From contig JABXKS010000049.1 in NCBI GenBank assembly GCA_013619125.1, positions 1 through 56,259 of the forward strand: DNA of 56,259 nt, written 5' to 3'. The stretch is from Clostridiales bacterium (GTDB taxonomy: Bacteria; Bacillota; Clostridia; Tissierellales; GPF-1). The stretch's first letter is position 1, and each line of letters opens with the position of its first letter. A model generated the notes under the pieces. It ran no database searches. It was not told the origin of the DNA and saw only the letters and a list, made by a program, of their open reading frames with translations. Made by a program: the position numbers and the translations under genes. Positions 43,974 to 53,729 of the stretch are shown piece after piece.

Positions 43974-44331
43974 GATTCACCTTCCATTCAATGAGTGATT
44001 TCTCTGAATTTTCCATTAATTTAATTATACCTTTAAATAAATCTTGATACAAATCACAACGCCCCCCTCTCTCATCTTATTTCATCGATTTTCTTATGCT
44101 GAATTCTCAAGCAAATCTCCTGATTCAACTTCTTCACTAAATTCGCGCCTATCGAGTAGCTAGAACTTCAGATAATTAAGTATGCTTCACCTGCTAGAAA
44201 ACGACCATTCGAACGGTTATCCTACTTACCCGCCAACTCTGGTTTACTCCGGCCCTATAACCACCATCAGCTTCATTCGGACTTCTCCATCGCCGGAGAC
44301 GCCCTTGCTTACAACATGCCACGCAAACAAA
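43974..44331. other. Gene-free stretch with a GC-richer, unexplained part
   Basis: About 44140-44330 differs from the neighbouring AT-rich spacer (GCCGGAGACGCCC, CCCGCCAACTCTGG). Short frames exist on both strands but none has a start signal or a domain I recognise. It could be the relic of a mobile element. The rest should hold the promoter of the sigma-54 activator gene, not identified. Confidence 0.35.
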
Positions 44332-44357
44332 AAAGCCAATCATCTCTGATTGACTTT
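44332..44357 (-). terminator. Terminator of the kefF-kefB operon
   Basis: AAAGCCAATCA and TGATTGACTTT form the stem with one mismatch around TCTC; TTTTTTG follows on the minus strand, 13 bases past the stop at 44370. Confidence 0.8.
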
Positions 44358-44369
44358 CTTAAATAACGA

Positions 44370-46226
44370 TTATTGCACTGGTTTTTTTGCCGTCCATGCC
44401 TTATCCATTTCAGCCATGTCGGCCGCCATATCAAGTCCCATCAACTCTTCCAAGTTCGCCATATGCTGCTGGTAGTGCGAGATATAATTGTCTTCATCTT
44501 CCTGGTACCTCTTATACAATTCCTGCAACATTGCCTCGTCCATTTTCCTGAAGATCCTCATTAAACGATACGCTTCATAGGGATCCTTACCCAAGATTTT
44601 CAAAACATCTTCACCCAAGGCAAGGGCGCTCCCGAAGGTTTCCCGACGAATATGCGCAACACCCAGATCCATCATTTGATAGACAGAAGACCAATCGGAC
44701 GCAGTGACGGCGATTTCAAGGTTCGGATAGTGCTTCCTCGCCAGTTCGACAAGCTTTCTCGACACGTCGATATCTCCCATCGTTACAATCAATAGCTCGG
44801 CTTCCGCCGCTCCAGCAGCTTCAAGGAGATCTAAGCGGGTGATGTCTCCATAATACACTTCAAACCCAAACTTTCTCAGCACTTCAACATTTGCAATATC
44901 GTGATCAATGATCACCGGTCTGATGCCCACTGAAATTAAAAATCTACCCAGATCTGTTCCCAACCGTCCAAAACCAGCAAGAATCACTCTCTGCCCCTTA
45001 CGATCAATCGCGTCGGCTTTGGGTTGTTGTTTTTCTTCCGTCTGGTTCTTGTCGTTTAACTTCTCATACAAGCTGAATAAAAGCGGGGCTAAAAACATCG
45101 AGATGGCGACAGCCGAGATAAAAGGCTCTACGATAGAATCAGGCAATACCCCGTTCGCCTTTGAAAACTGGAACAAAACAAAGGCAAATTCTCCGCCTTG
45201 CGCCAGCGCAACCGCAAACATGGTATTCTCTTCTTTTCGCATTCGAAAGACCCGTCCGATGATCGTAAGTACGAGCCATTTGCTACCAATCAAGCCGATT
45301 GTGATTCCTCCAATTAATAGGATTTTCTCTCCGATTAATATGAAATTCAGACTGGCCCCAATGGAGATAAAAAAGATGCCCAAAAGCAATCCTTTAAACG
45401 GTTCGATGTCACTTTCCAACTCATGACGATATTCGCTATCGGCCAATACGACCCCAGCAAGAAAGGTACCAAGCGCTGGGGAAAGCCCCACAGCAGTCAT
45501 TAACAATGAGATCCCTACGACCAAGGCAAGCGCGGTTGCCACAAAAATCTCACGCACCCTTGTCGCCGCAATGATTCGAAGAATCGGACGACTGGCAAAT
45601 TTACCAAGAAAGAAGACCGCAAAGACCGCCAGCACGGTCACAATAAACTGTAAATAGTCTGGCAACAAAGCGAGATCCACCAACGCCGTCTCCGCATGAC
45701 CTTGTTCATGCACCGCCGTAGTCGCTAATAACGGCAATAGCGCCAACATCGGGATAACGGCCAAGTCTTGAAACAAAAGGACAGAAAATATTGATCGTCC
45801 TGGTGGCGTATTCATCAAGCCCTTCTCTTGCAGGGTCTGCAAAACAATTGCCGTAGAAGATAAGGATAGAATCAACCCAACGGCCACGGCTTGCTGCCAT
45901 GGCAGAAAATACAAGGCAACCGAAGAGATCAATAGGCTGGAAAATACCACCTGGCTACCGCCCATCCCCAAAATCGAGGTGCGCATCTCCCGGAGCATGG
46001 ATGGTTTCAGTTCAAGACCTACTAAAAACAGCATCATGACAACGCCGAACTCCGTAAAGTGCATAACAACTTCAACATCCGCAATCAGCGATAATCCAAA
46101 GGGTCCAATGACAATCCCCGCGATTAAATATCCGAGCACCGATCCGAGACCCAATTTCTTGGCAATGGGGACCGCTATGGCCGCTGATGCCAAAAAGATA
46201 AAAAGTTGCAAAAGAAAACTTTCCAT
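44370..46226 (-). CDS. CPA2 potassium/proton antiporter, KefB/KefC-like
   Basis: A 618-residue membrane antiporter. About twelve helices (1-385) of the sodium/hydrogen exchanger CPA2 fold ([32 protein letters not shown]), then an RCK_N (TrkA-N) Rossmann domain (about 395-520) with [18 protein letters not shown] and VIIDHD. In KefB/KefC this domain senses glutathione conjugates and NAD(H), and KefF/KefG is the soluble activator; the gene one base upstream encodes such a protein. It probably protects against electrophiles by potassium efflux. GGAGGGGATAGC precedes the ATG. Confidence 0.9.
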   Translation of the reverse strand: MESFLLQLFIFLASAAIAVPIAKKLGLGSVLGYLIAGIVIGPFGLSLIADVEVVMHFTEFGVVMMLFLVGLELKPSMLREMRTSILGMGGSQVVFSSLLISSVALYFLPWQQAVAVGLILSLSSTAIVLQTLQEKGLMNTPPGRSIFSVLLFQDLAVIPMLALLPLLATTAVHEQGHAETALVDLALLPDYLQFIVTVLAVFAVFFLGKFASRPILRIIAATRVREIFVATALALVVGISLLMTAVGLSPALGTFLAGVVLADSEYRHELESDIEPFKGLLLGIFFISIGASLNFILIGEKILLIGGITIGLIGSKWLVLTIIGRVFRMRKEENTMFAVALAQGGEFAFVLFQFSKANGVLPDSIVEPFISAVAISMFLAPLLFSLYEKLNDKNQTEEKQQPKADAIDRKGQRVILAGFGRLGTDLGRFLISVGIRPVIIDHDIANVEVLRKFGFEVYYGDITRLDLLEAAGAAEAELLIVTMGDIDVSRKLVELARKHYPNLEIAVTASDWSSVYQMMDLGVAHIRRETFGSALALGEDVLKILGKDPYEAYRLMRIFRKMDEAMLQELYKRYQEDEDNYISHYQQHMANLEELMGLDMAADMAEMDKAWTAKKPVQ

Positions 46227-46227
46227 G

Positions 46228-46836
46228 CTATCCCCTCCTAATCACCTGATCCAAATCTCTGTTGATATATTCTTCGCATAGCGCTTTCTCCATATCACAC
46301 ATCCCGTCCCGTAACGCAATAATTGCACGGCGATAGTTTTCAGCGTGAAATGTCACTTCATCCTCCGGTAAACCACGATGGATGCCATGGACAACAAAAG
46401 GCGGAAGCCAATTCATTTTACAAAGATTCACCATCGCGCGATACGGAGAAATCAGTTCACCAATCGTAAAGTAATTCAATCCCTCTCTCTGGTACGTGCC
46501 TTTATCTCCGCCAGCTGTTATGGCTTGCATAAAGTACTTTCCTTCAAGCACATTGATCCCTGAACCATACGCCCAACCATGCTCTAAAACCAAATCCAGC
46601 CATTCTTTCATAATCGCCGGTGTTTGATACCAATAAAACGGGTGCTGGAAAACAATGATATCGTGACTCATACAAAGTGCTTGCTCTCTTTTGACATCAA
46701 TCAGAAAATCCGGATAATTTGCGTACAGATCATTAATCGTCACACCTTCAATATTCTCCACCGCTGCCCGCAAAGCGTGATTAATTCGCGATCGGGATAC
46801 TGCAGGATGTGCAAAATTTATAAGTATTTTCTTCAT
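46228..46836 (-). CDS. KefF/KefG-like quinone reductase, antiporter subunit
   Basis: A 202-residue flavodoxin-fold NAD(P)H reductase. [15 protein letters not shown] is the flavin loop, [33 protein letters not shown] is the family signature. The ATG at 46836 is chosen since CGAGGGG precedes it. It is cotranscribed with the antiporter, whose start lies one base beyond its stop. A clear promoter lies at 46940-46968. Confidence 0.9.
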   Translation of the reverse strand: MKKILINFAHPAVSRSRINHALRAAVENIEGVTINDLYANYPDFLIDVKREQALCMSHDIIVFQHPFYWYQTPAIMKEWLDLVLEHGWAYGSGINVLEGKYFMQAITAGGDKGTYQREGLNYFTIGELISPYRAMVNLCKMNWLPPFVVHGIHRGLPEDEVTFHAENYRRAIIALRDGMCDMEKALCEEYINRDLDQVIRRG

Positions 46837-46939
46837 TCTAACCCCTCGTCTCATCTTATTGAAAGTCATTCGTAAAAACCCAGAACGAGCCATCCTCAGC
46901 TCGATTACAAATTATTCAGTTATTTAGTTCACTGAGTTT

Positions 46940-46968
46940 ATCGTAGCCCGTTCCGGCGAGTCCGTCAA
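46940..46968 (-). promoter_or_regulatory. Promoter of the kefF-kefB operon
   Basis: On the minus strand TTGACG (46963-46968) and TACGAT (46940-46945) are 17 bases apart. The -35 lies within a DJ-1/PfpI gene relic. Confidence 0.65.
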
Positions 46969-47003
46969 CCTCTTTCGCACGAATGAATCCAAGCGCGCCA
47001 GGA
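46960..47003 (-). pseudogene. Relic of a DJ-1/PfpI-type gene
   Basis: The minus strand encodes GALGFIRAKEVDG, identical to residues in the protein from 52632-53462, and 32 of 34 bases match that gene here. Nothing else of the gene remains on either side. It is a scar of a deleted or recombined copy. Confidence 0.7.
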
Positions 47004-47092
47004 CCTCGCATCTCCAGAATTGAACTCATCAATTAAATGAAATCTTTTTACTTTCTCCCATCCGATTCACCTATTGGCGCAATATAAACCGC

Positions 47093-47151
47093 CCCTTAGA
47101 AGGACAAACCATTGAAAAATATCTATCCTCTAAGGGGCGGTTTCGTTTATA
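47093..47151. repeat. Repeated hairpin element, copy 1
   Basis: A stem with arms ATAAACCGCCCCTTAGA and a near-complementary arm ending AAGGGGCGGTTTCGTTTAT. A similar block in the same orientation lies at 55439-55507. It lies 35 bases past the SGNH-hydrolase stop and probably ends that transcript. Confidence 0.75.
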
Positions 47152-47185
47152 AGAGTATACTTCCGCTTTTTCTTCTCTATTTTCC

Positions 47186-47986
47186 CTATTTCAGCTTTCC
47201 CACAACCTCATAAATCCGGTTCGCAATAGCATCGTACCCTTCTTCATTCGGATGAAAATCATCCAAAAACAGGTACGTATCTTGATGATATTTGAACAGA
47301 TCATAAAGCGGGACATACACACGATTCACTTTCTCATCGACTCGTAATTGAGTTTCATGATTCCACTCAAGCAACAATTGGATTTTTTGCTCGCCGATCG
47401 ACGCACCATATGGATTATAAAGTCCTATAAATACGACTTGTGTATCCGTGTTCAATTCATTTATTGCATTCATGATGGTTTGAATCTCAGACAAATAATC
47501 ATTGAGCACCTCTTCATATTCCATCAATCCTGCAACCGATTCCTCCTGATAAATCTCCTTGATATTGTTGCCTCCTATAGAAAGAAAAATCAGGTCTGCG
47601 GTTCGCAGAGAGTCCACATAGAAATCATCTTGCAGCAACCGAACCCAGTCATTTGTTTGGGAACCAGGCACAGAAAGATTGACAACCTTCCATTCGATTA
47701 CATCTGTTTCATTTTTAGTCAGTTCCACATACCGCTCTCCCAGGTTTCTCCCAAACTCATCCCCGATACCCATTGCCATGGAGTCCCCTATCAATAAGAG
47801 TTCATAATAATCGTCCTCCTGTGTCACCATTGGTTTTCCCGTTTGCTGTTTTTCTTGGGCAGGCGTCTCATCGATTCTTTCTTGTGCGGAAGTAATAATC
47901 AGAGATGCGACGAGTCCACCGATAAAAACAACACTCAGCACCAGAGAACTGATAAACAGCACAGGCCAAACAACCCGCTTGAACAT
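47186..47986 (-). CDS. Membrane-anchored SGNH/GDSL hydrolase
   Basis: A 266-residue esterase-like protein. An N-terminal helix (about 5-30) anchors it outside the cell. Catalytic blocks: LLLIGDSMAMGIG (Ser), a block with GSQTNDWV, LSIGGNNIKE (Asn) and DDFHPNEEGY (Asp-His). It may deacylate or deacetylate a surface polymer or lipid. The ATG at 47986 is preferred to one 30 bases upstream since AAAGGACTG precedes it. It follows an ABC exporter pair by 16 bases and is probably in that operon. Confidence 0.85.
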   Translation of the reverse strand: MFKRVVWPVLFISSLVLSVVFIGGLVASLIITSAQERIDETPAQEKQQTGKPMVTQEDDYYELLLIGDSMAMGIGDEFGRNLGERYVELTKNETDVIEWKVVNLSVPGSQTNDWVRLLQDDFYVDSLRTADLIFLSIGGNNIKEIYQEESVAGLMEYEEVLNDYLSEIQTIMNAINELNTDTQVVFIGLYNPYGASIGEQKIQLLLEWNHETQLRVDEKVNRVYVPLYDLFKYHQDTYLFLDDFHPNEEGYDAIANRIYEVVGKLK

Positions 47987-48002
47987 AAGACTCAGTCCTT
48001 TC

Positions 48003-49004
48003 TTATACCAATACATCTTCCTTGATAAATACGATGAAGCTGATCAGAAGTGAAACAGCGGCCCAAGATAGCAGGACACCGATGGAAAAAACAAGGCTCA
48101 TCCCTTCTATCGGCTGATAGGACCCGGTCATGTATTTCGAAAGATCCAAATTGGAAACAAAAAAATATTTTGCGATGGGCCACTCCGAAAGAAAGTATTG
48201 GAGAAACTGTCCTCCAATCAAGGTAGCCATGATAATTCCGATGGCAGAAGCCGTTGTTTTGACCAAAACAGAAACCATCATGATGATGGTCGCAATCACA
48301 ACCGAAACGACCCATGCCAACGCGTAAATCAATACCATATATTGGCTTCTTGTAATCATGATGACGTTTCGCGCATCAAGTGAGCCATTGATCAACCTGA
48401 ATCCTGTTGCAATGGGTTCATTAAACCCCCAATAGCGAAAATAGATCCCCGATACCAACGTTGCGATTAGACCCATCAACAGCAGAACGAGAGTCGTCAT
48501 CATAAGTAGGGCGATATATTTGCTGAGTAGAATTTTCCATCTTGGAACAGCGCGCGTCAAAAGAACTTTGATCGTCCTTTTTGAAAATTCTCCCGAAACC
48601 AGATCAGCACCCAGAATTAATATCAAGAGCGGAATAAACAGAACAAGGGATTGTTCCGCAAAGTCAACTGTAAATCGGGCTGCGCTCGGTGTGATGGGAT
48701 TGATGTTGTTTTCAATAAAATACTCAAGTTGTTCGATTTGAATCTCAATGGATTGCAATCCACTTTCTGGAATATACGCACTGTCCAACCGCTCGTTCAA
48801 TCTCGTAATTTGCTGTTCGGTGAGAATGCGCCAATCGAAAGTACCATTTTCTGCCATGGTTTCGAATCGCTCAACTGCGCTTCTGTACACGTATTGCTCC
48901 CCATAAACGAATAATCCGATAAAAGCAATCAGCAAGACCACGATCAAGATCATTTTCTTCTTTAGCAGCATTTTAAATATTTCGTTTTGAATAAGTGCTA
49001 TCAT
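48003..49004 (-). CDS. ABC-2 type exporter permease
   Basis: A 333-residue permease with six helices and a large loop after the first (about 35-110). LGADLVSGEFSKRTIKVLLT is the typical ABC-2/BcrB-like motif. It works with the ATPase encoded 17 bases upstream. AAGGTGGGA precedes the ATG. Confidence 0.88.
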   Translation of the reverse strand: MIALIQNEIFKMLLKKKMILIVVLLIAFIGLFVYGEQYVYRSAVERFETMAENGTFDWRILTEQQITRLNERLDSAYIPESGLQSIEIQIEQLEYFIENNINPITPSAARFTVDFAEQSLVLFIPLLILILGADLVSGEFSKRTIKVLLTRAVPRWKILLSKYIALLMMTTLVLLLMGLIATLVSGIYFRYWGFNEPIATGFRLINGSLDARNVIMITRSQYMVLIYALAWVVSVVIATIIMMVSVLVKTTASAIGIIMATLIGGQFLQYFLSEWPIAKYFFVSNLDLSKYMTGSYQPIEGMSLVFSIGVLLSWAAVSLLISFIVFIKEDVLV

Positions 49005-49021
49005 CGTATCCCACCTTATAC

Positions 49022-49933
49022 TTACATGATCTTTTGATGCCCTGTAAGTCCCAAGAAAAGTGATTCCAAGGATTGATGTGCCGAACTCACGGTTTTCAAT
49101 TCAAATCCAGCAGCAATCAATGCAGCATTGATCGAAGCCAACTCCTTGAGATCGACGACCGCTTTTAATCGACCGTCCACAATGAGAGCGGCAATATTGA
49201 ATCGAGATGCAAGAAAAGCTTGTCCCTTTTCCAACTCTACAATTTCCCAAGAAATTTCACTGGAAGGAATCAATTCATGTATCGGCATATCTTTGATAAT
49301 TAAGCCGTCATTGATAATAGCCACACGATCACATAAAAGCTGTACCTCTGAAATCAAGTGTGAAGAGATCAGTACCGCGATTTGCTCTTTTTCAGCCAGT
49401 CTTTTAATCAAAGTTCTGAACATATAGATTCCCTGCGGATCCAAGCCGTTCATCGGCTCATCCAGCACCAACAATTCAGGATGATGCATCAGTGCTTGCG
49501 CGAGCCCCAGCCGCTGTTTCATCCCCAGAGAATAGGTACTGACCTTGTCATAAATTCGATTTTCCATGCCGACATTTACAACGGTCTCCATGATGTCATC
49601 ATGATGAACACCTTTTGACATCGCCGCCAGCATCTCTAAATTCTTGTATCCACTGATATAGTCATATAAATCCGGATTTTCTATAATGCAACCAACATGT
49701 TGCATCGCAGATATATAATTGTTACGAATCGAATGCCCGCAGATGGTGATCCGACCGGTCGTTGGTTTGGAAAGTCCAACAATCATTCGAAGTGTAGTCG
49801 ACTTCCCTGCGCCGTTCGGTCCGAGAAAACCAAAGATTTCTCCTGCTTTAATCTTGAAATCGATGCCTTTGATAATGGATTTTCCTTTGATCGTTTTTGT
49901 CACATTTTCGATTTGCAGAACATCATTTTCCAC
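49022..49933 (-). CDS. ABC transporter ATP-binding protein, BcrA/NatA-like
   Basis: A 303-residue ATPase. Walker A GPNGAGKSTT, signature YSLGMKQRLGLAQAL, Walker B ELLVLDEPMNGLDP, H-loop region ISSHLISEVQ. GTG at 49933 is chosen as start (GGAG nine bases upstream); ATGs at 49942 or 49948 are possible, and the longer frame to 50026 has no start signal. With the ABC-2 permease it exports an unknown compound, as in peptide-antibiotic resistance systems. Confidence 0.9.
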   Translation of the reverse strand: MENDVLQIENVTKTIKGKSIIKGIDFKIKAGEIFGFLGPNGAGKSTTLRMIVGLSKPTTGRITICGHSIRNNYISAMQHVGCIIENPDLYDYISGYKNLEMLAAMSKGVHHDDIMETVVNVGMENRIYDKVSTYSLGMKQRLGLAQALMHHPELLVLDEPMNGLDPQGIYMFRTLIKRLAEKEQIAVLISSHLISEVQLLCDRVAIINDGLIIKDMPIHELIPSSEISWEIVELEKGQAFLASRFNIAALIVDGRLKAVVDLKELASINAALIAAGFELKTVSSAHQSLESLFLGLTGHQKIM

Positions 49934-50044
49934 GAATTTCATCTCCATCCACTTGAAAATAGCCATGAAACTTAGCAACGTATATATACCCTTGAATGAT
50001 GGCGTATCAGTGTACCACTGGTTCAAGTCTATTCACGGCAAAAG

Positions 50045-50476
50045 CTACTCGCTTTTTTTGATATGCGTAGCAAGATTCGCAATAAGCTGGATGACAAAGA
50101 GTCCCAATACAACGCTCCCTTGCATCCTTGAATTTTTCCATGGCATTACAATAAATCCATAATTCATAGACCAATAAAGCATCAAATATGGCGTTAGCAA
50201 CTTTATGCTCTTTCGAAAAGGCACTTTTAATACAAACTCGTATACGCCCTCTAACAAAAGAAACGCTAAAAAAATCAGAAGAAATATGCTGTATTGAATC
50301 GGTTTTTGCAATTGCTGTGCAAGCCATAGCCCGTAAATCGTAGGAATAGCAAGAAACAAATAAGCAAGCCCCACTCGCTTCGCCTTCGCTGTTTCAGAAA
50401 CTTTAACCAGCAAAAAGATTGTGATTAAAAATAAATTATTGACGACCCCAAGAAGAAAATAATAGTTTTCAAACAT
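50045..50476 (-). CDS. Four-helix membrane protein, unknown
   Basis: A 143-residue protein, almost entirely of four transmembrane helices in a layout like small Firmicutes membrane proteins. ATG at 50476 with GGAGGAATTGAGG upstream. It lies between DUF302 and the ABC ATPase genes on the same strand and may be in one transcript. No family recognised. Confidence 0.6.
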   Translation of the reverse strand: MFENYYFLLGVVNNLFLITIFLLVKVSETAKAKRVGLAYLFLAIPTIYGLWLAQQLQKPIQYSIFLLIFLAFLLLEGVYEFVLKVPFRKSIKLLTPYLMLYWSMNYGFIVMPWKNSRMQGSVVLGLFVIQLIANLATHIKKSE

Positions 50477-50505
50477 CCTCAATTCCTCCAAAATATTGAT
50501 CTTAA

Positions 50506-50889
50506 TCAGATGCTTTCATCAATCGACTTCATTAATATCGCCTCAACCTGATTTGCCATGTCCCTGAATGACGGATCAACCAAATCCACTAAAGCTGTTG
50601 GTTTGATAAGCCCGATATAATTGTTCCCCTCTTTCTCATACACGACAACTTTGCATGGCAAAATATAACCAACTTCGATATTTTCCTGCAAAATTTTACT
50701 CGCGATATAAGGATTGCAAACTTCGAGCAAAATAAAGTTGTCATTGATCTCAAGTCCTTTTTCCTTAACTTTATCTTTAAAATTCAATTCAAATAATGTC
50801 CCAAAACCATTCTCTAGCAGCTTTGTTTTCACATCTTCTACCGCACCCTCTAGGGATTTCCTTGTCTGCACTTTATAAATTGAATCCAT
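50506..50889 (-). CDS. DUF302 domain protein
   Basis: A 127-residue single-domain protein: an opening strand YKVQTRKSLEGAVEDVKTKL, then FNFK-like LFELNFKDKVKEKG, EVCNPYIASKIL and the LPCKVVVYEKEGNNYIGL segment with the conserved Pro-Cys. The function of DUF302 is unknown; many members have a conserved Cys and appear in stress or sulfur contexts. AGGGGGC precedes the ATG. A 25-bp box upstream is repeated before the gene at 53730-54095. Confidence 0.85.
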   Translation of the reverse strand: MDSIYKVQTRKSLEGAVEDVKTKLLENGFGTLFELNFKDKVKEKGLEINDNFILLEVCNPYIASKILQENIEVGYILPCKVVVYEKEGNNYIGLIKPTALVDLVDPSFRDMANQVEAILMKSIDESI

Positions 50890-50910
50890 GTAAGCCCCCT
50901 GTTTTAATTT

Positions 50911-50935
50911 CGTTCATTTTCTCTACTACTAAATA
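50911..50935 (-). repeat. 25-bp upstream box, copy 1
   Basis: Identical over 25 bases with 54177-54201, both on the minus strand and upstream of a gene start (22 bases before DUF302). It reads TATTTAGTAGTAGAGAAAAT followed by GAACG. Weaker similarity extends about 30 bases further upstream in both. Confidence 0.75.
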
Positions 50936-50999
50936 GATTTCCTTTTCTCCCAATGATAAACATTCCTGAGTCTGCAAAAGTGATAGGTCTTCACAAAAA

Positions 51000-51028
51000 A
51001 AGAAAACCAGCATTGAACTGGTTTTCTT
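51000..51028 (-). terminator. Terminator of the propeller-like protein gene
   Basis: AAGAAAACCAG and CTGGTTTTCTT around a 7-base loop; TTTTTTTG follows on the minus strand. It lies 48 bases past the stop at 51076. Confidence 0.85.
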
Positions 51029-51075
51029 CTTGAATCGATAGTATTTTTCGATTGTAATTTTCACTTCTTCAAATT

Positions 51076-52425
51076 TCACTTCATTTCTTCATCGTCTTTT
51101 TTGTTTCTTTTGAAAACAAAGAAGATCACGATCAGGACAACCACTGCGCCTCCAAAAATCAAAATAGCAGATGAAAGACCCGGCTCAGACTCTGGCTCTT
51201 CCACAGGTTGTTCGGTTTCCGGCTCAGACGTTATTTCATCCACCGATTCATCAGGCTTTTCAGCCTCTGGAACACCAACCCCGGCTTCTACTTCTCCGAT
51301 CTCCATTTTCAGGATATGGCCTTCCGTGCTCATCTCGGGTAGGAGTATGAACGGCACGTCTTCTTTGTCAATCCCGGCGAATACCGTATAAATTTCCTGC
51401 GGCGAAAATCCCCGGCTGCCAAGATATTCCCATTTTGTCCCATCGTATCGCATGGAACTGATTTTCTTCTCATATTCATAGTCATTGAAAAATACAATCG
51501 GCCATCCATTTGAATCCGTTGCCAGTTTAAACATGGTGCCCAACATTGGCGAAAACGGATATGGCTCCATCGTTGTCCATGTTCCTTCATCATAGATCAA
51601 GCCAAATGCCTTCCATTCCTGATCCGTATCCATATAAACCAAAATTGGCCTATCCTGGTTTCCCATAGCCATCTTCGTCCAGTACGGATATCCTGCTTCG
51701 ATCATGCTGGTATCTGTCGCTTCCCAGCCGGTGTCATCCGTGAATTTCCAAACCTCAACAACATTTCGTTGAATGATCATCCCTGCATAAACAAGTTCCT
51801 TCGAATCGTCAACAGCAAGACTGATGTAACTGGCAGTATCCTCCGTAAAACCTGGTTCTCCAAGAATTGACCAATGGTCATTCCGATAAACCTTTGCCGT
51901 TATTCTACCGTCTTCCTCGCTGTCAACATATGCGACCATCGGCGCTCCATCCGGCATCAACTGAAAATCGTAATACATGAATTGCGAGTCGATTCGAATC
52001 AGTCTTCCGGTGTAAGGCAGTTCCGTCCATTCATCATCCTCGAACGCATAAATGTGAATAATCCCATTGATTGTGAGCATTCCCATGTACAATTTTCCTG
52101 TCATTTCATCATATCTGAGGATGCATTGTCCAACATTCGCTTCAGCAATGAAGCCTGAACCAAGCTCTTCCCACGTACTTCCGTCATACTTCAGTGCCAT
52201 GGGAAACGGCATAATCCCACCCGTTGGATCACTAATCGAATAAACCATATACACATTGCCTTCGTGGTCCGTGGTAAAACCGCTTACTGACGTCTTCATA
52301 TCCGCATAACCCGGGAGTTCAACAGGTTTCCAATCCTCTGCTGCATGCGCAGGCATTGAAAAGGTCAATAGGCATATAGAAGACAGTAAGAGGATTAGTA
52401 TGTTTCGAAGCCCCTTTCTCTTCAT
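51076..52425 (-). CDS. Exported, membrane-anchored beta-propeller-like protein
   Basis: A 449-residue surface protein. A signal peptide (about 1-29) ends at MPAHAAED. The main part (30-370) has repeated strand motifs with W/Y-rich turns (VYMVYSI, YMGMLTI, VYAGMII, PILVYMDTD, PIVFFNDYE) as in beta-propellers. A Pro/Glu-rich linker (EPETEQPVEEPESEPG) leads to a single C-terminal helix and a basic tail (FKRNKKDDEEMK), so the domain is held outside. Start at 52425 has GGAGGG upstream. No enzyme motif; ligand or wall binding is a guess. Confidence 0.7.
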   Translation of the reverse strand: MKRKGLRNILILLLSSICLLTFSMPAHAAEDWKPVELPGYADMKTSVSGFTTDHEGNVYMVYSISDPTGGIMPFPMALKYDGSTWEELGSGFIAEANVGQCILRYDEMTGKLYMGMLTINGIIHIYAFEDDEWTELPYTGRLIRIDSQFMYYDFQLMPDGAPMVAYVDSEEDGRITAKVYRNDHWSILGEPGFTEDTASYISLAVDDSKELVYAGMIIQRNVVEVWKFTDDTGWEATDTSMIEAGYPYWTKMAMGNQDRPILVYMDTDQEWKAFGLIYDEGTWTTMEPYPFSPMLGTMFKLATDSNGWPIVFFNDYEYEKKISSMRYDGTKWEYLGSRGFSPQEIYTVFAGIDKEDVPFILLPEMSTEGHILKMEIGEVEAGVGVPEAEKPDESVDEITSEPETEQPVEEPESEPGLSSAILIFGGAVVVLIVIFFVFKRNKKDDEEMK

Positions 52426-52583
52426 CTTATTCCCTCCTTTCAACATCTTTGAATATTTTTTTTACGCGAAGAGTCAAGGTCTGTTCGTATTATATATACC
52501 CGGCAGTACGCTTTACCGCATGAACAAAGTGGGCGACTTAAATTACCCATAATCCACCAAGTAAAAGTTCCCCCAAACCCAAT

Positions 52584-52615
52584 AACAGACACACCCCCAT
52601 TGGGATGTGCCTGTT
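52584..52615 (-). terminator. Probable terminator of the DJ-1/PfpI gene
   Basis: AACAGACACACCCC and GGGATGTGCCTGTT pair with several mismatches around CATT. U-tract is poor on the minus strand (ATTGGG), stronger on plus. Confidence 0.45.
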
Positions 52616-52631
52616 TCATTTTCAGGACCCA

Positions 52632-53462
52632 TTACTTTTCTTTTTCTTCCAGCAATTGCATCATCGTTTGCGCTGTTGCCGCGCCTGCGTTTTGATTTTG
52701 CCCCGTTACAAGATTCCGATCAACAAGAATCAAATTTGCAAAGATATCTTTGAACGCTGTGTTACTCTTGAAATTCGCACCGAGCTTCCGCAATTCGGTT
52801 TCCGGATGCATCGGAGTACCCGTGACTTTTAGCTCTTTGACCTGCTTGTCTGTTACCGCCGTGATCACCTTGCCCTTTACCAGAGGCTCTCCATCCACCT
52901 CTTTCGCACGAATAAATCCAAGCGCGCCATGGCAAACGGAACCTAGAATGATTTTAGCCGCATTTGCTTGGGTTAACTTCTCGCCCAAGACTTCACTTTG
53001 AGCAAGATCATATGCCGCGCCCCAGCCTCCCGCCATAAAAATGAGGTCGTAGGACAAAAAATCCACTTCATCGATTTTCAACGAATGCTTGACCTTTTCT
53101 TTAAAGTTCTCATCCTTTGCGTATCTTCTGTCTTCTGGCGTTGCCACCGGATACCTCAGGCTCAATGGTTCAATCGGGATTTCGCCCCCCGCGATACTGG
53201 CTAGATCAACCTGCATCTTCGCATCATGAAACTGGTAATATGGTACCGTCATTTCAGAGGCATACACCCCGGTTTTCTTGCCGCCTTTTCCTAATGTCCC
53301 GTGACTAGTTGTAATAAGCAAGGCTTTCTTCCCAGAAAGATCATAGATTTCCCCTTGGTAGTGCGGGTGCAACCCGATTTTGTTTAATATTTTAGGAAAA
53401 AAACCGATCAATAACGCTGCTGCAAAAAAGACGCTGCCTCCAATAACAATCGCTTGGTTCAT
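52632..53462 (-). CDS. DJ-1/PfpI family protein with N-terminal membrane helix
   Basis: A 276-residue protein. An N-terminal helix (AIVIGGSVFFAAALLIGFF) anchors a DJ-1/PfpI class I glutamine-amidotransferase-like domain. The nucleophile elbow is GSVCHGALGF with Cys; LIFMAGGWGAAYDL supplies the conserved Gly-rich turn and the acidic residue lies in KTGVYASEM. Members are Hsp31-type glyoxalases, proteases or deglycases. GGAGG precedes the ATG at 53462. A relic of a second copy lies at 46960-47003. Confidence 0.85.
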   Translation of the reverse strand: MNQAIVIGGSVFFAAALLIGFFPKILNKIGLHPHYQGEIYDLSGKKALLITTSHGTLGKGGKKTGVYASEMTVPYYQFHDAKMQVDLASIAGGEIPIEPLSLRYPVATPEDRRYAKDENFKEKVKHSLKIDEVDFLSYDLIFMAGGWGAAYDLAQSEVLGEKLTQANAAKIILGSVCHGALGFIRAKEVDGEPLVKGKVITAVTDKQVKELKVTGTPMHPETELRKLGANFKSNTAFKDIFANLILVDRNLVTGQNQNAGAATAQTMMQLLEEKEK

Positions 53463-53729
53463 CTCTGCATTCCTCCTTTCCACTCATACTATCCATACCC
53501 GAAGAAAGAAATTCAACGTCAAACGAATCAACATTTTAAAAAGTGCAAAAGAAGGAGCATCACGCTTCTTCTAAAAACTACTCGTAAAAATCCTCTAACT
53601 TCCTTTATCGCTCAACTCGTCATTGGCAATATCTGAAGAATCGGTTGCTCCTCTCAACGATTCGCTTCCCGTTTTCAGCTATATTTCTCATATCCTTCCA
53701 GAAAAACAAAACAGCTTGAGTCTATCCCT

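Noticed and set aside
50873-51079. 68-codon minus-strand frame before DUF302
   Set aside because: It overlaps the DUF302 start, contains a strong terminator and the duplicated 25-bp box, and has no ribosome binding site.
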